Positions 26,537 through 35,128 are shown, numbered from the stretch's first letter. The stretch is 64,000 nucleotides of DNA from UPXZ01 sp964634605 (GCA_964634605.1 CAZWLJ010000008.1:1-64000); one strand, 5' to 3'. Made by a program: numbers and translations. The notes: generated by a model not told the origin, from the sequence alone.

Positions 26537-27595
26537 ATGTTTGAAAAAGAAACATCCGAAGCTATAGAGCTGCTGAAAAGAATGATTTCGCATCCTTCGT
26601 TCAGCCGTGAGGAGAAAGAGTGCGCTGATCTGATTGAGCATTACATCGAAGAGGAGGGATATACCCCTTCCCGGATTGGCAATAATGTCTGGATCTTGGG
26701 AAGCAGTTACGACGTTTCGAAACCCACGCTGCTGCTCAATTCGCATATTGATACCGTGAAACCGGTTGACGGATGGAATTTTGATCCTTTTTTGCCCGTA
26801 GAAAGCGAAGGAAAACTATACGGACTGGGAAGCAACGATGCTGGCGCATCGGTGGTATCCCTGCTGCAGGTTTTTTTCCTGTTATCGAAAGAAAAACAGA
26901 CATACAACCTGATATTCGCGGCTTCGGCTGAGGAGGAAATCTCGGGCAGTAACGGCATGGAAAGCTTGCTGAAGGAACTTCCGAAGATTGATTTTGCCAT
27001 CGTGGGTGAGCCTACCAATATGCAGCTGGCTGTGGCAGAAAAAGGACTGATGGTGCTGGATTGCATCGCGAGGGGCAAAGCTGGCCATGCAGCCCGCAAC
27101 GAGGGAGAAAACGCGATTTACAAAGCTCTTGCAGACGTGGAATGGTTTAAAAATTACCGTTTCCCGAAGGTTTCTGAATTTCTGGGTGAGGTGAAAATGA
27201 GCGTAACGCAGATAAACGCGGGAACGCAACACAACGTAATTCCGGACAAATGCAGTTTCGTGGTGGATATCCGCAGCAACGAACTTTACAAAAACGCCGA
27301 TATTCTGGCTGTAATCAACTCAAACGTCGGCTGTGAGGTTACGGCCCGCTCGACCCGTCTGAGTTCGTCAGCGACGCCTCAAAATCATCCTGTGGTTGCG
27401 AAAGCCAAAGAGATGGGAATGGATATCTTCGGTTCTCCCACACTTTCGGATCAGGCGCTGATGCCTTTCGCGAGTGTGAAGATAGGACCGGGGCACTCAT
27501 CCCGCTCACATACAGCGAATGAATATATTCTTATCCGGGAAGTTGAGGAGGCTATCCCTGTTTACTTCCGGCTGCTGAATGGATTGAACATATAA
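26537..27595 (+). CDS. argE: M20 deacylase of arginine synthesis (acetylornithine/succinylcitrulline deacetylase)
   Basis: 352 residues. Zinc-dependent M20 peptidase family. Metal ligands are seen in LLNSHIDTV, GLGSNDAGASVVS, SAEEEISG and the C-terminal PGHSSRSHTANEY. In Bacteroidetes with succinylated intermediates this enzyme removes the acyl group after carbamoylation. It belongs to the same pathway as argF' and argB but is separated from them by the esterase and GH20 genes. It converges on the sialidase gene, with 30 bases between stops and no clear terminator. The exact acyl specificity is inferred from the pathway. Confidence 0.85.
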   Translation: MFEKETSEAIELLKRMISHPSFSREEKECADLIEHYIEEEGYTPSRIGNNVWILGSSYDVSKPTLLLNSHIDTVKPVDGWNFDPFLPVESEGKLYGLGSNDAGASVVSLLQVFFLLSKEKQTYNLIFAASAEEEISGSNGMESLLKELPKIDFAIVGEPTNMQLAVAEKGLMVLDCIARGKAGHAARNEGENAIYKALADVEWFKNYRFPKVSEFLGEVKMSVTQINAGTQHNVIPDKCSFVVDIRSNELYKNADILAVINSNVGCEVTARSTRLSSSATPQNHPVVAKAKEMGMDIFGSPTLSDQALMPFASVKIGPGHSSRSHTANEYILIREVEEAIPVYFRLLNGLNI

Positions 27596-27625
27596 TTAAT
27601 TCAGCAACAGTCTTTTACGTCTGTT

Positions 27626-29248
27626 TTATTTCGGAAGTTTATAGCTATCTGCCCCATTGGTAAGCCAATCAAGCGAGAAATTCAGGAAGTACATTTTATA
27701 GTTACTTTTTTCGTCTTCTTCCAGATAAACCCCGATAGTTCCGTCAGGTAAAATGGTGGTGGACGAATATGCAGATGTATTGGGGCAAATAGTCTTTTTA
27801 ACAGGCCATGTTTGCGCTTCATCGTAACTCAGCCACATGGTTACGTTTTTTCGGCTCGAAGCATTTGGCATGGAGTGAAGTATCCTGTTCTTATCAAAAC
27901 CATCTTTTGAAGAAGTCAGCCAAATAATATCCGCATCGCATCTGGCACCCCATATTTCAGACCAGGTATTGCGTTCACCCCAGGTAATTCCACCATCCGA
28001 TGACTTTGCCCAAAGCCGGTTTCCCACCGATTCGGGCTGGCGACTGCTCATCAGAATATCTCCGTTGTTGAGCTCAATCACTTTTGCTTCGTCGCCATTC
28101 AGAATAGCTCTTTCTGACACTTTCCAGTTTTCTCCTTCATCGTCGGAATAAACGGCATAATTTTGCAACCCTTTCAAACCGGGTTCCAGCACTGTCAAAA
28201 CTCCCATCAGACGTCCGCTGCGGGTGCACAATCCGTATCCTGAACCGAAAAACAGGCTCTTCCACCCAGAACGAACAGGGTCGGATGACTCCACGCTATA
28301 AATCTGATAAGTAATATCGCGCGGTGACGACCAGGTGATTCCATTATCCAAACTGGTTGAAACGTAAGTACGCTGTGGTTTTTCGGCAGTTGAACCCCAT
28401 AGTCCGGGTCCGCCCACAAATAATGTTACAAGTTTGCCTGATTTTGATTTCATCAGCAAGGCGTCTCCATATCCTTTAGCATAACCCTTTCCTTCGGCTA
28501 TTGTTACAGGATTCGACCAGGTGATTCCTCCATCAGTACTTCTGCGGGCTACAACATCAATATCCTCCGGCAGATCTGTTCCGTTGTACTTGCGTTTATC
28601 AGTAAGAACTACCAGAGAACCGTCTGCTGCCGTAGTGATAGCCGGAATGCGGTAATTTTTGGAACCAAAATCACCGGGAGCAAAAACTAGAGTTCTTCGA
28701 AGTAAAATTTCACGGCTTCCTTCGGGATTACCTCCCTTGATGTCGTAAAAATCCCCGGCTGTAGCAATCTGACTTACCGAAGCATCCACCTTATTACCTT
28801 CCCTGGCTGATTTTTTCAGCTTGTATGTTACATACAGCGAAGCGCTGTCGTTCAGAAGATGGCTTTTAAATCTGATCCTGATACTTTTTTTCGACGGACG
28901 CGCCAAACCAATTAAGTGTGAGGATTTCAGCGGATTGCGCGAATCAAAAACGGCATCATTCGTTTGTAAATATATTTTAATTCTCTCCACATCCTTAATA
29001 TTGGTTGTTCCGTCCATATTCATGGTTAGTGAAGTTAATTGAACCGGCCTATCAGCAACTGCCACACGAACCCTGAGAATCACTTCATTGTCATTTCCGC
29101 GTCCTGTGAAATTGTTGTCCTGAACTACAGTTACTTTTGCAATGCCCTTTTCGTTGCCTGCATTTGCATTATTTTTACCCTGACATAAAAATGAAAATGA
29201 ACTGATTCCAAACGATATTGCAAAAATGAAGATTTTTTTAATTTTCAT
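27626..29248 (-). CDS. Secreted exo-alpha-sialidase (GH33)
   Basis: 540 residues from the ATG at 29248 (the open frame extends to a TTG at 29287). A signal peptide (residues 1 to about 24) precedes an N-terminal beta domain (about 35-180), as in Bacteroidales NanH. The six-bladed propeller begins with the FRIP-type motif YRIPAI (199-204) and holds Asp boxes STDGGITW (237-244), SLDNGITW, SDDEGENW, SSDGGITW and a weaker SYDEAQTW. It cleaves terminal sialic acid from glycoconjugates. A full consensus promoter is located 93 bases upstream. With the GH20 gene it points to use of host-type glycans. Confidence 0.93.
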   Translation of the reverse strand: MKIKKIFIFAISFGISSFSFLCQGKNNANAGNEKGIAKVTVVQDNNFTGRGNDNEVILRVRVAVADRPVQLTSLTMNMDGTTNIKDVERIKIYLQTNDAVFDSRNPLKSSHLIGLARPSKKSIRIRFKSHLLNDSASLYVTYKLKKSAREGNKVDASVSQIATAGDFYDIKGGNPEGSREILLRRTLVFAPGDFGSKNYRIPAITTAADGSLVVLTDKRKYNGTDLPEDIDVVARRSTDGGITWSNPVTIAEGKGYAKGYGDALLMKSKSGKLVTLFVGGPGLWGSTAEKPQRTYVSTSLDNGITWSSPRDITYQIYSVESSDPVRSGWKSLFFGSGYGLCTRSGRLMGVLTVLEPGLKGLQNYAVYSDDEGENWKVSERAILNGDEAKVIELNNGDILMSSRQPESVGNRLWAKSSDGGITWGERNTWSEIWGARCDADIIWLTSSKDGFDKNRILHSMPNASSRKNVTMWLSYDEAQTWPVKKTICPNTSAYSSTTILPDGTIGVYLEEDEKSNYKMYFLNFSLDWLTNGADSYKLPK

Positions 29249-29340
29249 AATTTTTAAAATGAATTGAATTTTTGACAAGATACACAATATGCTTTACAAT
29301 CAAAATATAATAATTAAATTATTTATTATATTTAACTTCA

Positions 29341-29371
29341 CAAAGATACATATTTAATATTAATTGCCAAA
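29341..29371 (-). promoter_or_regulatory. Consensus Bacteroidota promoter for the sialidase gene
   Basis: On the minus strand TTTG (29371-29368), a 19-base spacer and TATCTTTG (29348-29341). Exact in both elements and spacing; about 93 bases before the ATG at 29248. Confidence 0.8.
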
Positions 29372-29384
29372 TTATTTAATTTAT

Positions 29385-29873
29385 TTATTCTATTTCACCT
29401 CTGTATGAAATTGCCTGGCGCGATGCATCCCATACAATCAAATCAGCCCTGCCATTATCCCAGATAGTAAACAGGTATTTTACAGGATTGATACGATCAT
29501 GCATATTGATGTTTATTATCCAGCTTCCTTTTCGTTTTCCGGCAGTAACAGAGTAGTCAAATCGGGTGCTGTTGAAAATAAGCGGTGAATCGGCAGGATT
29601 CCACGGAGCCTGGTAAGCGACGCCATAATAGGGCAAATAAGAGTAAATTGTGTCTCTTGTAACTTTCACATCATATTCCGAAGTCAGGTTACGGGATTGA
29701 AAATTTCCGATGGGAATAACGTAGGTAGCAACAAACTTAAATTGCTGATTTTCAATTTTTTCTTCTAATATTTTTTTCTGCTCAGCTAATTCGGCTGCAG
29801 TCTTTTGTGTGGCACAGGAAACGGTAGCCGAAAAAATAAAGCAAACAATAAAAAAATGAAGTAACTTTTTCAT
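29385..29873 (-). CDS. DUF4251 lipoprotein
   Basis: 162 residues. A signal peptide with lipobox (TVSCA, Cys20) is followed by a coiled-coil-prone stretch (AELAEQKKILEEKIENQQF) and a DUF4251 beta-rich domain (FKFVATYVIP, then YLPYYGVAYQAP, and the FDYSVTAGKRKGSWIININ segment). DUF4251 proteins are found mostly in Bacteroidetes and have no known function. It sits 43 bases after the epimerase stop on the same strand, so it may share that transcript; the sialidase downstream has its own promoter. Confidence 0.85.
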   Translation of the reverse strand: MKKLLHFFIVCFIFSATVSCATQKTAAELAEQKKILEEKIENQQFKFVATYVIPIGNFQSRNLTSEYDVKVTRDTIYSYLPYYGVAYQAPWNPADSPLIFNSTRFDYSVTAGKRKGSWIININMHDRINPVKYLFTIWDNGRADLIVWDASRQAISYRGEIE

Positions 29874-29915
29874 AATCGTAAATACTTTAATGGTTCATAA
29901 TAAACAGAGCAAATT

Positions 29916-30893
29916 TTATACCTTTTTAGTTTTCTTAAACCACCTGATTGTCTGAATGATAGCATCATCCAGACTGCAAGAAGAAAAATTTAACTCATTT
30001 TCGGCTTTTATTCCCGAATAATATTCCTTAATCATCAACTGACGTAAATTCATTGATTTTAATTCTGTAGGAATACCCAATTTTATTAATACATCCCCCA
30101 CCCTGCCTGTTATTTTCAAAATCGGATCTGGTATTTCCACACATAATTGAGGATAGTTACCAATCCTTTTTTGTTTTTCGAAAAATTCTCTGAAACTGAG
30201 ATTTTCGCCGCAAATGAGGTATCTTTCGCCGTTTTTACCGTGTTTGAGGGCATTACAGGCTGCATCGGCAACGGTTCTGGCAGGAACAAAATTTTTACCT
30301 CCGCGGGGTATGAAAAGGAGCGGTTTGCGGTAACCCGTTTTTAACAGGCGGCCGGAACTCCTTTTGGTGTCATATCCGCCAATCAGAAAGCAGGAGTTGA
30401 TGATGACAATATGCTTGCCGGGCTGCCGGGAAGCATCGAGAAAAAGTTTTTCGGCGGCGAGCTTGCTTTGGGCATAAAAGGAAGCGCAAAAGGGAAACTG
30501 AATGGGAGAGCGCTCGTCGGCGGGAAACCCGGAGGTACCGTAACCAATGGTATTGGAGGTACTAATGAAAACGATGTTGTTGATACGGAGCTCGTCACAG
30601 ACACGGAGAACGTTGGCTGAACCGAGAACATTTATTTGTTCGTAACCGGAATAATGCAGCAGGCCGGTAGCTGTAACGGCGGCAGCATGAATGACCGCAT
30701 CACATCCGGCGGCTGCTTTTTTGAAGGTTTCATATTCCGTAAAATCGCCAGTGAAAACTTCCACACGATGTAAATCGAAGCAGATATTGGCTGTGGAGCG
30801 GACAATGACAGCGACCTGTTCGTTCCTGGCAAGCAGTTCCATCACGAGGTGATGTCCGAGCAAACCATTTGCACCTGTTACTAAAATTTTCAT
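29916..30893 (-). CDS. NAD-dependent epimerase/dehydratase family protein
   Basis: 325 residues. An extended SDR fold with dinucleotide-binding TGANGLLGHHL (residues 6-16), HAAAVT after beta4, the active-site STS and Y-x3-K (YAQSK, about 140-144), and a C-terminal substrate domain. It resembles dihydroflavonol-4-reductase or 3-beta-HSD-like SDRs more than sugar epimerases. The substrate is unknown. It is divergent from the classical SDR gene at 31062, with back-to-back promoter elements between them, so the two could be regulated together. Confidence 0.8.
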   Translation of the reverse strand: MKILVTGANGLLGHHLVMELLARNEQVAVIVRSTANICFDLHRVEVFTGDFTEYETFKKAAAGCDAVIHAAAVTATGLLHYSGYEQINVLGSANVLRVCDELRINNIVFISTSNTIGYGTSGFPADERSPIQFPFCASFYAQSKLAAEKLFLDASRQPGKHIVIINSCFLIGGYDTKRSSGRLLKTGYRKPLLFIPRGGKNFVPARTVADAACNALKHGKNGERYLICGENLSFREFFEKQKRIGNYPQLCVEIPDPILKITGRVGDVLIKLGIPTELKSMNLRQLMIKEYYSGIKAENELNFSSCSLDDAIIQTIRWFKKTKKV

Positions 30894-30948
30894 GGATTAT
30901 GAATGGTTTATGAAACGGTTTTTTTGACGTTGTTGATACTTCGCATAG

Positions 30949-30956
30949 CAAAAATA
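30949..30956 (-). promoter_or_regulatory. Bacteroidota -7 promoter element for the epimerase gene
   Basis: TATTTTTG on the minus strand, exact consensus, 55 bases before the ATG at 30893. It lies 23 bases from the divergent element at 30980. Confidence 0.5.
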
Positions 30957-30979
30957 CGGATTATTTCCCTGAAAATAAG

Positions 30980-30987
30980 TATTTTTG
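30980..30987 (+). promoter_or_regulatory. Bacteroidota -7 promoter element for the SDR gene
   Basis: TATTTTTG, exact consensus, followed about 8 bases later by a hairpin with a T-run. The ATG is at 31062. Confidence 0.55.
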
Positions 30988-30994
30988 CATAAAG

Positions 30995-31016
30995 AAAGGT
31001 GACAGACCTTTTTTTT
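30995..31016 (+). terminator. Small hairpin with T-run in the SDR leader (possible attenuator)
   Basis: AAAGGT and ACCTTT arms around GACAG, followed by a T-run to 31016. It lies between the promoter element at 30980 and the start codon, near the predicted transcript start. The stem is only 6 bp, so function is uncertain. Confidence 0.35.
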
Positions 31017-31061
31017 ATGGTTATACAGTAAACAGAACATGCAATTAAGAAAAACTAAAAT

Positions 31062-31877
31062 ATGAAAGCAGTATTACTTACAGGAGGAAGCGCGGGTATC
31101 GGACTTGCAACAGCGGAATTATTGATGAAAAAAGGGTACCGGGTATATTCCGGTTCGCGGCGGGGCGGGGGAGAAGCTCAAAAATCTGCCGATGGTGGCG
31201 AGATAATTCCCCTGATAATGGATGTAAACGACGAAGCAAGCATAAAAACTGCCCTGGATAAGATACTGGCTGAAAACAAGGAGTTGTATGCAGTGATTAG
31301 CAACGCTGGCAACGGAATAGCGGGAGCTGTGGAAGAATGCAATACGGGAGAGGTAAAATACCAGCTGGAAACCAATTTTTTCGGTTCGGTAAAGGTTATT
31401 CAGGCCTGTCTGCCGGTGTTCAGGAAACAGGGACACGGTAAAATTATTGCTACCACTTCGGTGGCGGCAGTTATTCCTATTCCTTTCCAGGCGTTTTACA
31501 GTGCCGGAAAAGCTGCTTTGCAGATATTCGTGGAAGCGCTGGCTATGGAAGTGAAACCTTACGGCATACAGTGCTGCACAATTCTCCCCGGCGATACCAA
31601 AACTGAATTTACCAGTGCACGCAAATACTCCTCTGCATCGGAAAATGAAAAATCGACCTACTACCGGCGGATGAAAACGGCTGTTGAAAAGATGGAACAC
31701 GACGAACAGAACGGAATGAAACCCGAGGCAATCGCCAAAGCCATTGTCAGTCAGGTAGAACGCCGAAAAATGAAGTCGCGCGTTATCCCCGGATTGATGT
31801 ATAAAGCTATCTGTACGGTAAGTGATTTATTGCCAAATACTTTAAGACTAAAACTCATTGATATGGTATATTCGTGA
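31062..31877 (+). CDS. Short-chain dehydrogenase/reductase
   Basis: 271 residues. A classical SDR with the cofactor motif TGGSAGIGLATAE (residues 7-19), the structural NAG motif (ISNAGNGIAG), the catalytic serine in TTSVAA and Y-x3-K (YSAGK). The long C-terminal part (after residue 200) is typical of SDRs acting on lipids or retinoid-like substrates, but specificity cannot be read. Transcription is probably from 30980. The gene-free block at 31878-32301 begins immediately downstream. Confidence 0.88.
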   Translation: MKAVLLTGGSAGIGLATAELLMKKGYRVYSGSRRGGGEAQKSADGGEIIPLIMDVNDEASIKTALDKILAENKELYAVISNAGNGIAGAVEECNTGEVKYQLETNFFGSVKVIQACLPVFRKQGHGKIIATTSVAAVIPIPFQAFYSAGKAALQIFVEALAMEVKPYGIQCCTILPGDTKTEFTSARKYSSASENEKSTYYRRMKTAVEKMEHDEQNGMKPEAIAKAIVSQVERRKMKSRVIPGLMYKAICTVSDLLPNTLRLKLIDMVYS

Positions 31878-31893
31878 TAAATGTTTAACCGGT

Positions 31894-32290
31894 TGTTGAA
31901 AACTAACTGAAAACTCTTGAAAGAAATATTAAAACTAAAGTTGCAAATTCAAAACCTTTCGGGTAATAGGAATGATTTCTGAAAAAGCAAATAAGTTAGC
32001 ACAAATTTTAAAGAAAGATTTGAACCCGAAAAAGGAGAGTTATGAGCCCGGGGTTGAAAAAATAATTTCAACAACACAGTTTTCAACCGCTTGTTGATAA
32101 CGTTCATAAAAAACTGTAAAAGAGCAACATTTTGGAAAATAATTTTGTTGAAACTGAGGGTTGATTTATTTGATAATTGATTTTCCAAATTTTTTACCAC
32201 TTATTTTTCAACCATATCAACAGGCTATTATTATCACCAAAAGTTTTTTAAAAGGTAAAAAAAATATAATTATAATTTCTATTTGATAAT
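31894..32290. other. oriC: Candidate replication origin: DnaA-box-like cluster and AT-rich stretch
   Basis: The 424 bases between the SDR gene and nadA hold no gene. They contain many 9-mers of the form TTWTCAACM: 31894-31902, 32052-32060, 32065-32073, 32080-32088, 32092-32100 (TTATCAACA on the minus strand), 32146-32154, 32205-32213, 32214-32222 and 32231-32239 (TTATCACCA). To the right lies a very A/T-rich stretch (about 32240-32290) that could be an unwinding element. DnaA boxes of most bacteria are TTATCCACA or close to it, and variants with CAAC are known to me from Bacteroidota origins. dnaA itself is not in the window. A nadA promoter (TAATTTTG, 32140-32147) overlaps one box. Confidence 0.5.
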
Positions 32291-32301
32291 TCTCAGAAAA
32301 G

Positions 32302-33237
32302 ATGGAAAAACAAAATTTTATTGAAGAAATAGAGAGGCTGAAAAGAGAAAAAAATGCAGTGATCATGGCGCATTACTATCAGACAGCTGATATTCAGGAT
32401 ATTGCTGATGTAGTAGGGGATAGTCTGGCCCTGGCGCAATGGGCTGCAAAGACCGATGCTGATGTTATAGTATTGTGCGGGGTGCATTTTATGGGCGAAA
32501 CAGCAAAAATTCTTTCGCCGCATAAAAAAGTTTTGATACCTGACGCGGATGCCGGATGTTCGCTTGCCGACAGTTGTCCGGCCGATAAATTTGAAGAATT
32601 TGTAAAGGCACACTCCGATCATACTGTTATTTCGTACGTGAATACCACAGCAGCTGTAAAAGCACTGACCGATGTGGTGGTGACATCAACCAACGCGAAA
32701 AAGATTGTGGATCAGTTCCCGCAGGATGCTAAACTGATATTTGGTCCTGATAAAAATCTTGGAAATTACATCAACAGCGTAACAGGACGAAATATGCTGC
32801 TTTGGGATGGTGCATGTCATGTTCACGAACAGTTTTCACTCGAAAAACTGATTGACCTGAAAAGAGAAAATCCCGATGCTGAAATAGTTGCTCATCCCGA
32901 ATGTAAAAGTGTAATTTTGAAAATGGCAGATTATGTAGGCTCTACACAGGGTTTGCTGAATTATGTGACTAATTCGGAAAAAAATAAATTTCTGGTAGTG
33001 ACTGAAAGCGGTATTTTGCATCAGATGACCAAAGCAAATCCTTATAAAACATTCATTCCGGTTCCACCCGAATTCGAAGGAAAAACCTGCATGTGCAACG
33101 AGTGCAAATACATGCGTATGAATACGATGGAGAAACTTTATTTGTGTTTGCGCGACGAAAAACCCGAAATACTTATCGAGGAAGAATTACGCGAAAAGGC
33201 AGTGAAACCTATTTTGAGGATGCTTGAAATGTCGTAA
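32302..33237 (+). CDS. nadA: Quinolinate synthase A
   Basis: 311 residues. Condenses iminoaspartate with dihydroxyacetone phosphate to quinolinate in de novo NAD synthesis and carries a [4Fe-4S] cluster. Visible features are AHYYQTADIQDIADVVGDSL, the first cluster cysteine in VLCGVHFMGE, the middle HPEC and the C-terminal CMCNECKYM, together with the TVISYVNTTAAVKA segment. The length matches the compact NadA. nadB and nadC are not in the window. It lies immediately right of the putative origin. Confidence 0.96.
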   Translation: MEKQNFIEEIERLKREKNAVIMAHYYQTADIQDIADVVGDSLALAQWAAKTDADVIVLCGVHFMGETAKILSPHKKVLIPDADAGCSLADSCPADKFEEFVKAHSDHTVISYVNTTAAVKALTDVVVTSTNAKKIVDQFPQDAKLIFGPDKNLGNYINSVTGRNMLLWDGACHVHEQFSLEKLIDLKRENPDAEIVAHPECKSVILKMADYVGSTQGLLNYVTNSEKNKFLVVTESGILHQMTKANPYKTFIPVPPEFEGKTCMCNECKYMRMNTMEKLYLCLRDEKPEILIEEELREKAVKPILRMLEMS

Positions 33238-33261
33238 ACACCAACTTAACGAATTAATTTT

Positions 33262-33666
33262 ATGAAAATATATTACAGGGGAAACAAACTCTCTGAAATA
33301 ATAATTTATACCATTACCATTACCATTGCTGTGGTATTATTGATTATTTATAAGAAATCGTTCTGGTTGATTTTACCGTATCTTTTACTGGAAGGAGCAA
33401 TTTTGTATTTTTTATTGAATTTTCACTATATGTTTGAAAATAAAATGTTTAAAATAAAATACGGTTTTTTTGTATTAAAAGAAATTCCTGTTCATTCTTT
33501 TGATAAAATCATCATACAGGATAAACAAAAAGGTGAACCTGAAAATTCACCTCATCGTTTGGAAATTCATTATGGTCAGAATAAAATACAAATAGTAAAA
33601 CCAGTGGAAACAGTCAGTTTTATTGAGAATATTGAAAGAATACAACCCTATATTGAGATTATTTGA
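33262..33666 (+). CDS. Small membrane protein with PH-like C-terminal domain
   Basis: 134 residues. Two membrane helices (about 12-30 and 36-53) are followed by a soluble beta-rich domain (about 60-130: NKMFKIKYGFFVLKEIPVHSFDKIIIQ, then HRLEIHYGQNKIQIVKPV). This layout resembles bacterial PH-domain membrane proteins (YdbS/YdbT-like), but similarity is judged by eye. It follows nadA by 24 bases and may be co-transcribed. The convergent U32 gene ends 6 bases beyond its stop. Base composition is noticeably A/T-rich. Confidence 0.65.
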   Translation: MKIYYRGNKLSEIIIYTITITIAVVLLIIYKKSFWLILPYLLLEGAILYFLLNFHYMFENKMFKIKYGFFVLKEIPVHSFDKIIIQDKQKGEPENSPHRLEIHYGQNKIQIVKPVETVSFIENIERIQPYIEII

Positions 33667-33672
33667 TGTAAA

Positions 33673-34935
33673 CTATTTTTTGTTTTTTATATCATTTGCT
33701 TTTACAATCTTAAACAACTTATCGTTTCTGCGTACCAGTTCTTTTGTTTTAATGGAAAACAACGAACCTTTTTCCACTTTTTCGACCGGTTGAAGTTCGT
33801 AGCGGATTTCTTCAAGAATATCTTCATAAGCGCCTGTAGTTTCGCCTGTAATTAAAATTTTATCTCCTACCTGCAGATTTTGAGCTTCGAGGAGCACTTC
33901 TGCGACGCCTATTTTTGCAAAATAGTTGGTGATTTTTCCCACATAAATTTTACGTTCAGTAGCTTCCGAACCATAATTGCGGCTCCATTCGCCTAATCGC
34001 TGACCCAGATAATATCCGTTCCAGAAACCGCGGTTGAAAACCCGGCTAAGCCTTTCGTTCCAATCCTCCACTTTATCCTCTGTAAATTCATTTTTCAATG
34101 CCGCATCCACGGCTTCGCTGTAACAGGTTACCACTGTTTTTACATATTCAGCTCCGCGAGCACGCCCTTCAATCTTGAAAACACGAACACCGGCTTCGAG
34201 CATTTCGTCCAGAAATCCAATGGTTTTGAGATCCTTAGGCGACATGATATATTCGTTATCAATTTCGAGTTCAATTTCGCTGTCTTTGTCCTTCACTGTA
34301 AATCCGCGGCGGCAAATCTGGTTGCATTCACCCCGGTTAGCCGACAGGTTTTTTTCGTGCAAACTCAGGTAACATTTACCCGAAACAGCCATACAAAGCG
34401 CACCGTGGCAAAACATTTCAATCCGGATCAGTTTTCCGTTTTTACCTCTGATATTTTGTTCCACAATTGCTTTATGAATTTCAGCAACCTGTTTCAGGTT
34501 TAATTCGCGCGCCAGTACCACCACATCGGCAAACTGAGCATAGAATTTCAGTGCGTCCACATTGGTAATATTTGTCTGAACCGAAAGATGTACTTCAACG
34601 CCAATGCTAGAAGCATACATCATGGCTGCTACATCCGAAGCAATAATAGCTGTTACACCTGCTTCTTTTGCTGTATCAACTATCTGATGCATCAGATTTA
34701 TATCATCATCATACAAAATAGTGTTTACCGTAAGGTAGCTGTTAACGTTATTTTCGTGACAAATACGGACAATTTTTTTCAAATCTTCGGTAGTAAAATT
34801 ACTGCTGGATTTGCTGCGCATATTCAGCTTTTCGATGCCAAAATACACTGAATTTGCTCCTGCTTTTATGGCAGCTGCCAGGCTTTCCCACGATCCGGCC
34901 GGAGCCATGATTTCTATTTCGTTTCTATGCAACAT
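33673..34935 (-). CDS. U32 family protein, tRNA 5-hydroxyuridine synthesis (TrhP-like)
   Basis: 420 residues. N-terminal U32 barrel (IEIMAPAGSWESLAAAIKAGANSVYFG), the family signature around EMFCHGALCMAVSGKCYLS with further cysteines in NRGECNQICRRGF (probable iron-sulfur ligands), then FKIEGRARGAEYV and a C-terminal beta-barrel (about 330-400). U32 proteins once called collagenases are known in E. coli and Bacillus as TrhP, needed for prephenate-dependent hydroxylation of U34 in tRNAs. The divergent neighbour dusB is also a tRNA-modification gene. A C/G repeat ends at its start codon. Confidence 0.88.
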   Translation of the reverse strand: MLHRNEIEIMAPAGSWESLAAAIKAGANSVYFGIEKLNMRSKSSSNFTTEDLKKIVRICHENNVNSYLTVNTILYDDDINLMHQIVDTAKEAGVTAIIASDVAAMMYASSIGVEVHLSVQTNITNVDALKFYAQFADVVVLARELNLKQVAEIHKAIVEQNIRGKNGKLIRIEMFCHGALCMAVSGKCYLSLHEKNLSANRGECNQICRRGFTVKDKDSEIELEIDNEYIMSPKDLKTIGFLDEMLEAGVRVFKIEGRARGAEYVKTVVTCYSEAVDAALKNEFTEDKVEDWNERLSRVFNRGFWNGYYLGQRLGEWSRNYGSEATERKIYVGKITNYFAKIGVAEVLLEAQNLQVGDKILITGETTGAYEDILEEIRYELQPVEKVEKGSLFSIKTKELVRRNDKLFKIVKANDIKNKK

Positions 34936-34937
34936 AC

Positions 34938-34963
34938 TTGCCCCCTAACCCCCTAAAGGGGAA
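34938..34963 (-). repeat. C/G hairpin repeat directly upstream of the U32 gene
   Basis: On the minus strand TTCCCCTTTAGGGG, then GTTAGGGGGGCAA, ending 2 bases before the ATG at 34935. This is the cleanest copy of the repeat in the window, with a CCCC-TTTA-GGGG hairpin and a second G-run. Confidence 0.7.
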
Positions 34964-35025
34964 TGAAAATAATTATAAAATTTCATTCAATTAATTAAGA
35001 TATCCTTCTTAAGAAGAATACTAAA

Positions 35026-35033
35026 CAAAATTA
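35026..35033 (-). promoter_or_regulatory. Bacteroidota -7 promoter element for the U32 gene
   Basis: TAATTTTG on the minus strand, exact consensus, 90 bases before the start at 34935. The transcript leader would contain the hairpin repeat at 34938-34963. Confidence 0.5.
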
Positions 35034-35067
35034 CTTCAAATATGTTTACTTACACGTTATTTTAGAG

Positions 35068-35075
35068 TATTTTTG
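35068..35075 (+). promoter_or_regulatory. Bacteroidota -7 promoter element for dusB
   Basis: TATTTTTG, exact consensus, 88 bases before the ATG at 35164. The leader would contain the hairpin repeat at 35129-35156. It forms a divergent pair with 35026-35033. Confidence 0.5.
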
Positions 35076-35128
35076 CAATATAATAGAACCAATCACTTTA
35101 TTAAGAATAAATATATGAAAGTTGCCAA

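Noticed and set aside
31119..31700. 193-codon open frame antisense to the SDR gene
   Set aside because: Shadow of a well-supported gene; composition is unlike a real protein.
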